This document shows positions 43,877 to 54,223 of a stretch of 64,000 nucleotides of DNA, piece after piece. Below the pieces are notes generated by a model. That model saw only the letters and a list, made by a program, of their open reading frames with translations, made no database searches and was not told the origin of the DNA. Numbering within the stretch: the first letter of the stretch is position 1; each line of letters starts with the position of its first letter. A program made the translations under genes and the position numbers. The DNA is from JABDGR01 sp964561455 (GTDB lineage: Bacteria; Verrucomicrobiota; Verrucomicrobiia; Opitutales; JABDGR01), in the NCBI GenBank assembly GCA_964561455.1, contig CAZLPS010000002.1, positions 1 through 64,000 of the forward strand. Reading direction: 5' to 3'.

Positions 43877-43946
43877 CTAAACCTAAAACAATCAAGCCCT
43901 TGTTTTGAGGCCGCTTTCCGGCCGAAGCAGGATCGTCCAAAAACCA

Positions 43947-43975
43947 TTGACTAGCGCCGCCGGTACCGATTGAAT
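43947..43975 (+). promoter_or_regulatory. possible sigma-70 promoter of tRNA-Ala
   Basis: TTGACT at 43947-43952 and TTGAAT at 43970-43975 are separated by 17 bases and sit 20 bases before the tRNA 5' end. The -10 match is weak. Confidence 0.35.
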
Positions 43976-43994
43976 CAGCGTTTCCTGTGAAACT

Positions 43995-44070
43995 GGGGTC
44001 GTAGCTCAGTTGGAAGAGCGCCACAATGGCATTGTGGAGGTCGTGGGTTCGAGCCCCATCGGCTCCACCA
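43995..44070 (+). tRNA. tRNA-Ala (anticodon GGC)
   Basis: A complete 76-base cloverleaf with an encoded CCA. The acceptor GGGGTCG pairs with CGGCTCC and includes the G3-U70 pair that identifies tRNA-Ala. The anticodon stem CCACA/TGTGG carries a loop with GGC at positions 34-36. The T arm GTGGG-TTCGAGC-CCCAT is regular. Confidence 0.97.
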
Positions 44071-44211
44071 GTTTTTTAACAGGAGGATTGGTTTGGTACC
44101 TCGTACTTGGTGTTTGGTCGGCTTCAAGCGCAGCGACACTGAGGAAGTTGCCAACCGAGGCGACCCCGCGTGGCTTGACAAAACAATTCAACAATTGCCT
44201 GCCCGCCCTGC

Positions 44212-47157
44212 TCAACTTGGCGGTTTTTCGGCGCTTTGCCAGGGGATATGGGTGTGGCCGGTGGGTTGGGCCAGGGGCGTGTTGGCGAATGGATTTTGCG
44301 TCTGGGTCTTTTTCAACGTATCTGCGAGACGCAGGCCGAGGATTTTGGCGAGATTGAGATTGAGCTTGGCCGCCAAATAGGGGCTGAAGCGCTGAAGTTC
44401 GGACAGGGACTTTAAGTTGAGCGAGAGAACTTTGACCGGGGTGAGGGCTTTGACGTCGGCCGTGCGCTGGACTTTTGCCATGAGGGCGACTTCGCCAATG
44501 ACGGAACCGGGGCCGACTTTGTTGATGGCGAATTGAGTGTCGCCGGTGCCCTTGGTGACTTCGAAATCGCCTTCGAGAACGACGTACATGGTGTCGCCGG
44601 TGTCGCCGTCGCGAATGAGGTGGTGGCCGGCCGGGAACTCCTCGATATCGGAGGCGGCGATGAGTTTGCGCGCCTGCCAGTTGGTGAAGCCTTCGAAGAC
44701 GGGAGATTGCTTCACAATCGCACGGCGGAGTTTCAAATCGAGCACGCCCCAGACCGTGATAATGCGGCTGTTGCCCAGCATGGCCGCAGTGACGATCAAG
44801 TCGCCAAAGCAGGCGAGGATCATGACCAGCGCGCTGAGCAGACCGAATTGCTGCATGGGCACGAAGCTCGACACACCGAGCGCCATAAAGCCGCCGGCCA
44901 TGGATAGACCCGAAAGGACAATAGGTTTGAATTCGGCGGCCATCGTGTCGTGCAGGGCAGCGGCCTTGTCACGGGTGCGCCGGAGGTCGTCGTGGTAGCG
45001 CACCATGAGGTTGATGGTATTGTCCACCGCAAGGCCGATGCTGATGGCCGCGATCATGCAGGTGCCGAGATTGAGCGGGACGTGCGTCAAGCCCATGACG
45101 GCAAAGACAATGGCAATGGGGGTGAGGTTGGCGGCGATGGCGGCGAGGGCGGCGCGCCAGGAAAGGAATACGATGGCCACGATGCCACCGAGGATGCAGA
45201 CCATGCTGGTGAGTGAGGCGACTTGGCCGCTGGCGATTTCATCCACGGAGGCGGCGGCGAGAACAGCATGGCCGCTGACGGTGAACAACTGCGGGCCGAA
45301 CTGGCCGCTGCCCAGGGTGGCTTTGATTTTGTCCACAAGCGCATTCAGGCGGGTGGTATCGTGCAAATTGCACCGGAGGACAATATTGACTTTGCCGCCG
45401 TCCTTGGTGGCGTACGGGGCGAGTTCGCGCGGGGAGAAGAAGGAGAGACACTGGGTGATGGCGGCCGGGTTTTCAGGGATGACATAATTGGCGGGCAAGC
45501 CGTCGTTGAATTCGCGGTTCACGAGCGCGAGAAAATCGGGCAGACCCATGACGGAGTCCACGTCGGGTAATTGACGGAGATAATTCTCGAAGCTGAGCAA
45601 TTGGGCGAGGCGCTGGGGGCGGAGGTATTCGCCGGGGCCGCCACGGAAAGAGACGTCAATGATGTCTGTGCCCGAGAGTCGCTTGGAGACAATGTCGAGC
45701 TGGGTCATCACCGGCGAGTCGGCGCGGAGGAAGGCGGCGAAGTCATTGTCCAGTTTGATGCGGCCGGCAAAAACAAGCGAAACGCCGGTGAGCACGCCGC
45801 AGGCGGCCATCACGGCCACCGGACGTTGTACAAGGTATTTGGAGACGAGGTTGATATAAGGCTGCGTGAGCCAGCGGTCCCAGACGCCACTTAAGGGCAC
45901 GGCGGGGCCCTGGGCGGAGGCGAGGTCAACTTCGGCTGGAGCGGAATTGTCCTTTTTCGAAAGCCAGCGGTCCACGACATGGAGGTAGGCGGGTACCACG
46001 GCCATGGTGGTGATAAAGCGGAGTGAAATGGCGAGGGCGGCGGAGGCGCCGAATTCGCGGAGGACACCGATGTCGGTAAGGAGCGTGGATGCAAAGCCAA
46101 GGACGGTGCTGCCGGTGTTGAGGAGGAGGCTGAGACCAATGAGGCGACCTGTTTCGGAAATGGCCTGAAGGCCATTAAGCCCGCGCGCGCGCTGCTGGCC
46201 GGAACCGATCATCAAATGCACGTCGGAGCCGGAACCGATCATCACGACGAGCGCGGGCACGACGTAATTGAGCATATTTAGCGGAATGCCGAGCAGGGCC
46301 ATGAGGCCGAGGGTCCAGCAATTGGCGAGCACGGCGTTAATAAGCAAAATGATGACGCCGTGGACGCTGCGCATGAGGAGGCCGAGGAGGCCGAGGAGGA
46401 TCACGCAGGCGAGCGGGAGCAGGCGCATCTGGTCGCGGAAGATGTACTTCGAGATGGCAACGTGCATCACCGGCGAACCAATGGGAAAGATTTTGGCGAA
46501 GACCGTGGCTGGATCGGCAACGGGCCTTTTATTTTTGTCCAGAATGGGATTGCCGTCCTCATCTTTGGCGATGCCGTCCTGATTGTCGGCGATGATTTTG
46601 GTGATTTGCTCAACGAAGCCCTTGTCGAAATCCTCCTTTTGGGCCATCTCAGGCTTGAGGTAGAGCATCAGCAGCGTGGCTTGGCCGTCGGGCGAAATCA
46701 GGGTGCCCTTGAGGAGGGGATTGTGGAGTGCGCGGGCTTTGGCTTTTTCGAGCGCCTCGGGAGTTTCAGGGAGCGGATTGAGAATCGGACCCGTCGCGAG
46801 GGCGCCGCTGGAGCCGTCAATGTTGTTGACGTTAAAAAGACTTTCCGACCGCTCGACGGACGGGATTTGGGCGAGTTTGCTGGCCAGGCCGGAAAGCGTC
46901 TTAAGTTTCGCGACCGTAAAGAGTGCGGGATCCTCGACATAAACGCCGACGACGTAGTCCGAACCGAAGGTGGCCTTGACTTCTTCGTAGGTGGCGCGAA
47001 GGGGGCTGTCGGTGGGGACGAGGCCCTCGGCGGAAACATTAAGTTTCAGTCCAGTGGCGGCCCAAGCACCCAACCCGGCCAGGGCGATGGCGACGATCCA
47101 AACGATCCATGCCCAGCGATAACAGAAGCCAAGGAGCTTCCCGATGAAGGGCGACAC
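44212..47157 (-). CDS. RND/MMPL-family exporter fused to a C-terminal cyclic-nucleotide-binding domain
   Basis: A 981-residue inner-membrane protein with a GTG start. The RND core shows two repeats, each with one helix, a periplasmic loop and a five-helix block (first helix about residues 16-36; second half begins near 440). MMPL-type members export lipids or hopanoids. Residues 818-950 add a cNMP-binding domain: FPAGHHLIRDGDTGDTMYVVLEG, then the phosphate cassette GPGSVIGEVALM...RTADV with Glu889 and Arg898 retained. This predicts control by cAMP or a related nucleotide. A LolA-like gene lies just upstream on the same strand, a common pairing for lipid-exporting RND proteins. Confidence 0.85.
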   Translation of the reverse strand: MSPFIGKLLGFCYRWAWIVWIVAIALAGLGAWAATGLKLNVSAEGLVPTDSPLRATYEEVKATFGSDYVVGVYVEDPALFTVAKLKTLSGLASKLAQIPSVERSESLFNVNNIDGSSGALATGPILNPLPETPEALEKAKARALHNPLLKGTLISPDGQATLLMLYLKPEMAQKEDFDKGFVEQITKIIADNQDGIAKDEDGNPILDKNKRPVADPATVFAKIFPIGSPVMHVAISKYIFRDQMRLLPLACVILLGLLGLLMRSVHGVIILLINAVLANCWTLGLMALLGIPLNMLNYVVPALVVMIGSGSDVHLMIGSGQQRARGLNGLQAISETGRLIGLSLLLNTGSTVLGFASTLLTDIGVLREFGASAALAISLRFITTMAVVPAYLHVVDRWLSKKDNSAPAEVDLASAQGPAVPLSGVWDRWLTQPYINLVSKYLVQRPVAVMAACGVLTGVSLVFAGRIKLDNDFAAFLRADSPVMTQLDIVSKRLSGTDIIDVSFRGGPGEYLRPQRLAQLLSFENYLRQLPDVDSVMGLPDFLALVNREFNDGLPANYVIPENPAAITQCLSFFSPRELAPYATKDGGKVNIVLRCNLHDTTRLNALVDKIKATLGSGQFGPQLFTVSGHAVLAAASVDEIASGQVASLTSMVCILGGIVAIVFLSWRAALAAIAANLTPIAIVFAVMGLTHVPLNLGTCMIAAISIGLAVDNTINLMVRYHDDLRRTRDKAAALHDTMAAEFKPIVLSGLSMAGGFMALGVSSFVPMQQFGLLSALVMILACFGDLIVTAAMLGNSRIITVWGVLDLKLRRAIVKQSPVFEGFTNWQARKLIAASDIEEFPAGHHLIRDGDTGDTMYVVLEGDFEVTKGTGDTQFAINKVGPGSVIGEVALMAKVQRTADVKALTPVKVLSLNLKSLSELQRFSPYLAAKLNLNLAKILGLRLADTLKKTQTQNPFANTPLAQPTGHTHIPWQSAEKPPS

Positions 47158-47233
47158 GGCGGAAAAGGGGACGGGGTTGCGGTGGCGCGAGGGGTGGGAT
47201 TAAGGGGTGAGCCGGCTCGGAGCCGGAGCAGCG

Positions 47234-48127
47234 TTATGGAGTTTTTGCGCCGGAGGCAGCAGGAACGGTGGGCTTGGCGGCGGCGGACTGCAGCTCGGTG
47301 ATGAGTTTGTCCTGGTCGGCACCCCAATGCTGAAGGGTGTCGAGGGTGAAGAACTTGTCATCAATGGGCTGATTCACGCGGCTGTTTTGCAAGCTCATGA
47401 TGGTGTAAGCGCCGGTAATGAGGTTTTTCATTTCGCCGCTTCGGGGGCGCTGGACCGCGTTGTTGGTGGGCTGGTAGTCGTGGGCGTCGAAGACTTTCAG
47501 CTCCTTTTGCTTGCTGTCGAGGAAAACAACGCGGCGGATGTCGAAGGTCGTCTTGTCAATGTCGAGGAAGCGGTAGGTGTAACCGGTGATTTTCTCGCGT
47601 TCCTTGTTCGCGGGGGTGGCCATGATGGCGTAGCAGTCGGTGCCTTCGATTTTCTCGTCGTCCAGGCGGTCATATTTCCATTCACCGGGTTTTTCGCGGC
47701 GGAGGTCCTCGTAGGTGAAGTCGGTATTAAAGAAGCTGGAGCCGCGATTTTCAGGAAGAATCTTCTTTGTCCCAAGGGCCGTGACGACGTATTGGTCCAC
47801 GGCGCCGCCGTCGCCTTCAAGCATGAGGAAGGCGACGCCCTTTTGGGCATCGGGCGCGAGAACGCGCATTAAATACATCACGTTGCCCTTTTTGTCCTTC
47901 TGCACTGCCGACAGCAGCTTTAGGGTGGTGGTTTGAACGGCGTTGGTTTTGGCGTCCTTGGTGACGGAAACCATTTCGACGATATCCGTCTCGGCCTCGG
48001 CGCTGTGGGTGTCATGGACCTTGGCCATGATGGCGTCGGCATCGAGGTAATTGACGGTCTTGAAGCCGGCGGCGAGGACGGCGCCAGCGAGCACGGTCAG
48101 AAACACAATGGGGCGGGTATGGCGCAT
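47234..48127 (-). CDS. outer membrane lipoprotein-sorting protein (LolA-like)
   Basis: A 297-residue protein. A signal peptide covers residues 1-22 (VFLTVLAGAVLAAGF). The rest is a beta-rich LolA/LolB-like fold: MVSVTKDAKTNAVQTTTLKLLSAVQKDKKGNVMYL as strands, then SSFFNTDFTYEDL and a C-terminal TGAYTIMSLQNSRVNQPIDDKFF block. Proteins of this class occur beside RND/MMPL exporters and are thought to carry lipid across the periplasm. The ATG at 48127 is chosen because it gives the signal peptide; the longer upstream frame overlaps the divergent gene. It probably shares a transcript with the RND gene, 76 bases downstream. Confidence 0.85.
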   Translation of the reverse strand: MRHTRPIVFLTVLAGAVLAAGFKTVNYLDADAIMAKVHDTHSAEAETDIVEMVSVTKDAKTNAVQTTTLKLLSAVQKDKKGNVMYLMRVLAPDAQKGVAFLMLEGDGGAVDQYVVTALGTKKILPENRGSSFFNTDFTYEDLRREKPGEWKYDRLDDEKIEGTDCYAIMATPANKEREKITGYTYRFLDIDKTTFDIRRVVFLDSKQKELKVFDAHDYQPTNNAVQRPRSGEMKNLITGAYTIMSLQNSRVNQPIDDKFFTLDTLQHWGADQDKLITELQSAAAKPTVPAASGAKTP

Positions 48128-48261
48128 GAGGAAGAAGCGAAAGAGTGAGCGGGGAGTCGGCGGCGGCGATGTAATATTATGCCAACGGTTAATTGTTTCA
48201 GGCGGCTTGGCAAGCGACTTCTTATTGCGCAAAAGTCCAATCGAGGTTAAAATACCCCACC

Positions 48262-48732
48262 ATGCCTCAAACGTGCAAGCTTTGTTGGTGCCGTCCCGCA
48301 TTAGTCGCGGGTATCGCGCTAACGGTGACAGGACTAGGAGCTTGCGCGCCGCAGGCGGAATGGCTGGAGCCGACGGCTGCACCATATAATGCAGATCAAA
48401 TCAAGACGGCAACCACATTGACGAGCAATTTGCTGCCGGGCGCGACGGTGGCGCAAGGGATCGGCACATCCATGTTGCCCAATTCAGGGGAGGGGACCAT
48501 GTTCATCGTGGTGCCCACGCGCTGGGAGGATTTGGCGGTCGGGCAGCCGGTGGTTTACAAAGATCCGACGGGCAAACAGATCATGCACCGGCTGGTGCGG
48601 CTCGAAGGGGACCACTGGCTCGTCAAGGGCGATAACAACGAAATGATTGATGACACGACTGTGACGCGGGAGAACCTGGTCGGAGTGGTGGCGGGGACTT
48701 ATCATGCGGTGGCGCCGGAAGAAAAGCCCTGA
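48262..48732 (+). CDS. lipoprotein with an S26/S24 signal-peptidase-like domain
   Basis: A 156-residue protein. Residues 1-28 form a lipoprotein signal ending LGAC with Cys28 as lipidation site. Residues 62-150 match the signal peptidase fold: GTSMLP with nucleophile Ser70, a VGQPVVYKDP strand, then MHRLV with His109 and VKGDNN with Asp124. The Ser-His arrangement is that of archaeal and eukaryotic signal peptidases (S26B), not the Ser-Lys of bacterial LepB. A processed substrate is unknown. It is divergent from the LolA-like gene and convergent with queA. Confidence 0.7.
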   Translation: MPQTCKLCWCRPALVAGIALTVTGLGACAPQAEWLEPTAAPYNADQIKTATTLTSNLLPGATVAQGIGTSMLPNSGEGTMFIVVPTRWEDLAVGQPVVYKDPTGKQIMHRLVRLEGDHWLVKGDNNEMIDDTTVTRENLVGVVAGTYHAVAPEEKP

Positions 48733-48749
48733 ACCCGCGGCTGACACCT

Positions 48750-49859
48750 TTAGAGAATGAGCATGGCGTCGCCATAACTGTAAAAACGGTAGTTTTTTGC
48801 CGCGGCTTCGGCGTAGACTTTCTTGAGCCACGCGATGCCGTCCACCGAGCCGGGAGACAGAAAGGCACTGACAAGGCAGAGTAAAGTAGAGCGGGGGAGG
48901 TGGAAATTAGTAAGCAGGATTTCAGCGCCCGCGAATCTCCGCGGCGGATAAACGAAGAGGTCGGCTTCGGCGAGCCAGGGTTGGCAGGCGAAGGATGGTG
49001 GGGCGGGGCCGCTGGACCCATCATGCTTGGAATAATAATCCTCGATCGCCCGCAAAGTCGTGGTCCCGACTGCCAGCCTTGGTCCACCCTGGGCGGCGAG
49101 GGCAATTTGGGTGGCCGAGGGAATTTCATACCACTCGCGGTGGATGACGTGGTCTTCGACGTGGTCGGCGGAAATGGGGCGGAAGGTGCCAAGGCCCACG
49201 CGCAGGGCCAAGTCATACATGGGCACACCGCGCGCGCCCAGGGCGTCGAGCACTGCAGGGGTGAAATGGAGTCCGGCGGTGGGTGCGGCAGCGGCGATTT
49301 TTTTCGTTGGGTCGGCGTAGATGGTTTGGTAACTGATGGAGTCAGGGGCGCGGCGATCCAGCGCGTCAGCGCCTTTACGACGGATGTAAGGTGGCAGTGG
49401 CATCTCGCCAATCCGTTCGGTAATGGCGATCATGCCACCGGGAATTTTCACTTCGAAATGCGCGAGGATGCGACCATCGGGCGATTTTTCGAGGATGAAC
49501 GCAGTGAAGATATTTTCGGCGCCGAAAGAGGCGCCGACGGGATATTTTTTCCCGGGGCGGAGGAGGCACCACCAAGTTTGGCCGGCGGGGTCTCTTTCGA
49601 GGTCGGGATGAAGCAGGAGGCACTCGAGTCCACCACCGGTGGGGCGGTGGAGATTCAGGCGGGCCTTGAACACGGAGGCATGATTGCGAAAGAGCCGGGT
49701 GGCGGGCGGGAGCAGGTCTGGCAGGTCCCGGAAGATGTGGTGGGCTACCCGGCGGGTGGCGCGGTCGACAACGAGGAGCCGGGCGGAATCGCGGGGCTCC
49801 GCCGGCGATTGCGCAATGAGCGCCTCCGGCAGCGGGTAGTCGAAGAGGGCAGTGTCCAT
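48750..49859 (-). CDS. queA: S-adenosylmethionine:tRNA ribosyltransferase-isomerase
   Basis: A 369-residue enzyme of queuosine biosynthesis; it transfers and rearranges the ribosyl part of SAM onto preQ1 in tRNA. The N-terminal FDYPLPEALIAQSPAEPRDSARLL block, TGGGLECLLL and the C-terminal AAPTAGLHFTP and TNFHLPRSTLLCLVSAF motifs are typical. The ATG at 49859 is where family similarity begins; the frame upstream is not related. It is divergent from acs, with 133 bases between. Confidence 0.93.
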   Translation of the reverse strand: MDTALFDYPLPEALIAQSPAEPRDSARLLVVDRATRRVAHHIFRDLPDLLPPATRLFRNHASVFKARLNLHRPTGGGLECLLLHPDLERDPAGQTWWCLLRPGKKYPVGASFGAENIFTAFILEKSPDGRILAHFEVKIPGGMIAITERIGEMPLPPYIRRKGADALDRRAPDSISYQTIYADPTKKIAAAAPTAGLHFTPAVLDALGARGVPMYDLALRVGLGTFRPISADHVEDHVIHREWYEIPSATQIALAAQGGPRLAVGTTTLRAIEDYYSKHDGSSGPAPPSFACQPWLAEADLFVYPPRRFAGAEILLTNFHLPRSTLLCLVSAFLSPGSVDGIAWLKKVYAEAAAKNYRFYSYGDAMLIL

Positions 49860-49992
49860 GGCGGCAGTTTGGCGGAGCCGGGGCGATTGGAAAGCGTTCT
49901 TTCGAATATTTCGAAATCTACTACCGGTCCTTTTGGCTTGCCGCCGGGGGCAAATTACAAAAACTTGGCCCTTCCCCTTTTCGCTTCCCCCC

Positions 49993-51966
<1,974 letters not shown>

Positions 51967-51992
51967 GACGCTGATCCGCGAATCGGCACGAA

Positions 51993-52751
51993 TCAGAGGC
52001 GAATTCCTTTAGAAACGCCAACCTCCGAGCCAGCGGCCACAAATGCCGAGGCGGGTTTTTGGCTGAGGGGCTCGACAAATTGCGGGCCGTAGAGGCGGGC
52101 AACATTGCCGTCGAAGGAGGATCGGGCCGCCAGCCACACGGGCCAGCGGGGGTGCTCAACTTGGTATTCGAGGGTGCCCCCATCACGCTGGGCAGTGTAG
52201 CCCCAATAGTGCTCCGTGATGAATTCTTCGAGCGAGCCGGGCGCGGGCAGCGCGGCGGGACCGGCGGCGGCGGCGCGGAGACTTTGCCAGCGTCCACCTA
52301 ATCGCCAGGTGTATTCGACGGTCGGCGGGAAATCGGGCGCGGGCTGTTCGACCTTATGGCGCATCGGCAAAGCGTGGTAGTTCTCATTATAAATCCAGCG
52401 CGCGACGCTGGCGACGGCAAGGCGCGGCACCAATTCCTTGATAAAGACCACCCCGCGCCGCCAGCCTTCCGGCGTTTGCCGGCGCACATAAAAGCGCAAA
52501 TTGACCTCCTCGAAATTGCGGTGAAAGGGAATCGCCACACCCCGCAAGCGGGCATCGAGAAACTGAAAACCTACGAGGCTGGCGAAGGCCTTGCCCTTCC
52601 AACAGTCCAGTTCAGTGCCGCGGGGGGCAAGCGGGGCGAGAATCGCTGGATTTACTTCATAGTTGAGAAACACCAGCATCCGCCATTGGGCAGTGAGAAA
52701 AACGCCGGGGTTCATCAGGGCGAAATTGAAGATGGGGGCCCACGACTGCAA
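51993..52751 (-). CDS. DUF2071 (YqjF) family protein
   Basis: A protein of about 252 residues. The family pattern includes FLTAQWRMLVFLNYEVNP near the start, GVAIPFHRNFEEVNLRFYVR in the middle and WIYNENYHALPMRH afterwards. The fold is related to acetoacetate decarboxylase-like proteins but no reaction is established. The start is either 52751 or the ATG at 52715, which would begin nearer the family motif. It is a free-standing gene between acsA and the VapBC pair. Confidence 0.75.
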   Translation of the reverse strand: MQSWAPIFNFALMNPGVFLTAQWRMLVFLNYEVNPAILAPLAPRGTELDCWKGKAFASLVGFQFLDARLRGVAIPFHRNFEEVNLRFYVRRQTPEGWRRGVVFIKELVPRLAVASVARWIYNENYHALPMRHKVEQPAPDFPPTVEYTWRLGGRWQSLRAAAAGPAALPAPGSLEEFITEHYWGYTAQRDGGTLEYQVEHPRWPVWLAARSSFDGNVARLYGPQFVEPLSQKPASAFVAAGSEVGVSKGIRL

Positions 52752-52785
52752 AGTTAAAACAAGACTGCGCTGCCAGGGTCGTGGA

Positions 52786-53172
52786 CTACACCTTCAGCCA
52801 ATTCTCCATCCGCAGGCCCGGGACGCGTTTGAAATCGGCGTCGTCGGTCACGAGAATAAATCCCAAAGCAAGTGCATGACCTGCGATGAGGGCGTCGTAA
52901 GTGGCCAGCGGCTTGCCCAGCAGTACCGTCCTGATTCCCGCAGCTTTGGCTGCGGCCCCGGCATCAAAAAAACGAATTTCAATTTGATTGAGCAACCACC
53001 GAATTCGTAGAGCTCGACGGGGTCCCGTGTTATTCGCCCAAAATTCCAATTCATGGGCAGTGATTGCTGAAATTGCCGCAGCCGGCCAATTGCGCAACGC
53101 ACGATCGGCAAATTCCCCATCCTTGGCGCGGATGATGGCCGAGCAAACGTTGGTATCCAAGAGATGGGCCAT
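52786..53172 (-). CDS. vapC: VapC-type PIN-domain toxin
   Basis: A 128-residue PIN-domain ribonuclease. The acidic residues fall where expected: LLDTNVCSAII (Asp near residue 6), AITAHELEFW (Glu near 42), TYDALIAGHAL (Asp near 94) and LVTDDADFKRV (Asp near 110). The full length is present, in contrast to the deleted PIN gene at 6823. It overlaps the antitoxin gene by one base and should be neutralised by it. Such toxins usually cut tRNA or rRNA. Confidence 0.88.
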   Translation of the reverse strand: MAHLLDTNVCSAIIRAKDGEFADRALRNWPAAAISAITAHELEFWANNTGPRRALRIRWLLNQIEIRFFDAGAAAKAAGIRTVLLGKPLATYDALIAGHALALGFILVTDDADFKRVPGLRMENWLKV

Positions 53173-53435
53173 CAGTCTTTCATGAAATCCCGCTCGGGGA
53201 ACGGTGGCTGCTCACGCACGAATGGCCCCGGCTCCGGCCCGATGGCCCGGATTCGCGCCAACAATTCGGCCAACGTTTTTGGTTTTTTCTCCCTCAATTC
53301 CAAGGAGATGTATTTCCCATGTCGACTGGCCTGCATGACGGCACCCGCTTTCGCCCAGCCATTGGGCAGGCGCACGGCGACGGAATTGCCGTTGCGGAAT
53401 ACCCGCGCGGGCCGGGTGGCAAACTCGGTTTTCAT
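53172..53435 (-). CDS. vapB: VapB-type AbrB-fold antitoxin
   Basis: An 87-residue protein. The N-terminal SpoVT-AbrB swapped-hairpin pattern reads RVFRNGNSVAVRLPNGWA. The C-terminal half is basic to neutral and would wrap the toxin (LAELLARIRAIG). The stop codon and vapC start overlap by one base. An ATG two codons upstream (53441) is an alternative start. It should bind its own promoter, just upstream in the 73-base gap to 53515. Confidence 0.85.
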   Translation of the reverse strand: MKTEFATRPARVFRNGNSVAVRLPNGWAKAGAVMQASRHGKYISLELREKKPKTLAELLARIRAIGPEPGPFVREQPPFPERDFMKD

Positions 53436-53514
53436 ACACACATAATGTATCTACTTTCCGAAATTGTCAAGCGATGGGACTTTCTGAAATACCACCGCGC
53501 GGTCGTGTGTAAAT

Positions 53515-54162
53515 CTACGGTGCTGAGGTTGCCGTGGCGGCTGCGGTGGCAGGCGCGGGCGGCGGGGGAGGGGCGTCGGCACCGGGGACCAGGAAGTAGT
53601 AAATGGCCAGAGTGCCAATGGTGCCCAGAGCAAAGGCGGCGAGGCCGTATTTGCGGCGGTGGGGGAGGACGAGCCAGAGGACGAAGCCGGTGGCGCAGGC
53701 GAGTACAATGAGCAGGGCGCAGAGATCAATAATCCATTTCCAGGCTGCGCCGCTGTAGCGACCGCGGTGGAGATTGTTGATGACCGCAGCAAAATTGAAC
53801 GCTTCGTTGCGAACGGTGGTTTGGCCGTCGGCTTTTTGGATTTCCACCTCCCAGATTTGGCCGGGGTTTTTGAAGCCAATTTCGTAATGGTCGCCCAGGT
53901 CGTCAAAGGCCGTCATGGCGCCAGTGATGTGAAAATTAGTGCGCAGATTTTCGACGATGCGCAGAGCGTCATTTTTGGCGATCAGGTCTGCCGGAGTCTG
54001 CCCTTCGGCGGTGGTGACGGTTGGGGTGGTGGCGCCGAACCAGTCTTCATGGTTAACGGTAAAGCCGGTGATGCCGAAAAAGAGCAGCACCAAAAGCCCC
54101 AGCATCGTGAGGTAAACGTGCAACGTGCGGCACTGGTGGACAAATTTTCGATTGAGGCGCAT
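53515..54162 (-). CDS. PepSY-associated transmembrane protein
   Basis: A 215-residue membrane protein. It starts RKFVHQCRTLHVYLTMLGLLVLLFFGITGFTVNHEDWFG, the typical first helix of PepSY-TM proteins. A periplasmic PepSY-like domain follows (about 45-125). Two more helices (about 132-155 and 163-183) and a Pro/Ala-rich tail end the chain. The family is linked to iron reduction or uptake and to extracytosolic flavin transfer. It is downstream of the ApbE-DUF2271 gene on the same strand, with 61 bases between, so the two are a likely operon. Confidence 0.8.
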   Translation of the reverse strand: MRLNRKFVHQCRTLHVYLTMLGLLVLLFFGITGFTVNHEDWFGATTPTVTTAEGQTPADLIAKNDALRIVENLRTNFHITGAMTAFDDLGDHYEIGFKNPGQIWEVEIQKADGQTTVRNEAFNFAAVINNLHRGRYSGAAWKWIIDLCALLIVLACATGFVLWLVLPHRRKYGLAAFALGTIGTLAIYYFLVPGADAPPPPPAPATAAATATSAP

Positions 54163-54223
54163 GAAGAGGAAGCCAAACGCACAATGCCCGGGAAGCAGTG
54201 GCTGTCAATCGCGCACGAATTGA

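Noticed and set aside
44071..44085. T-rich stretch after tRNA-Ala as an intrinsic terminator
   Set aside because: Six T residues follow the CCA, but no separate GC-rich hairpin precedes them apart from the tRNA itself.
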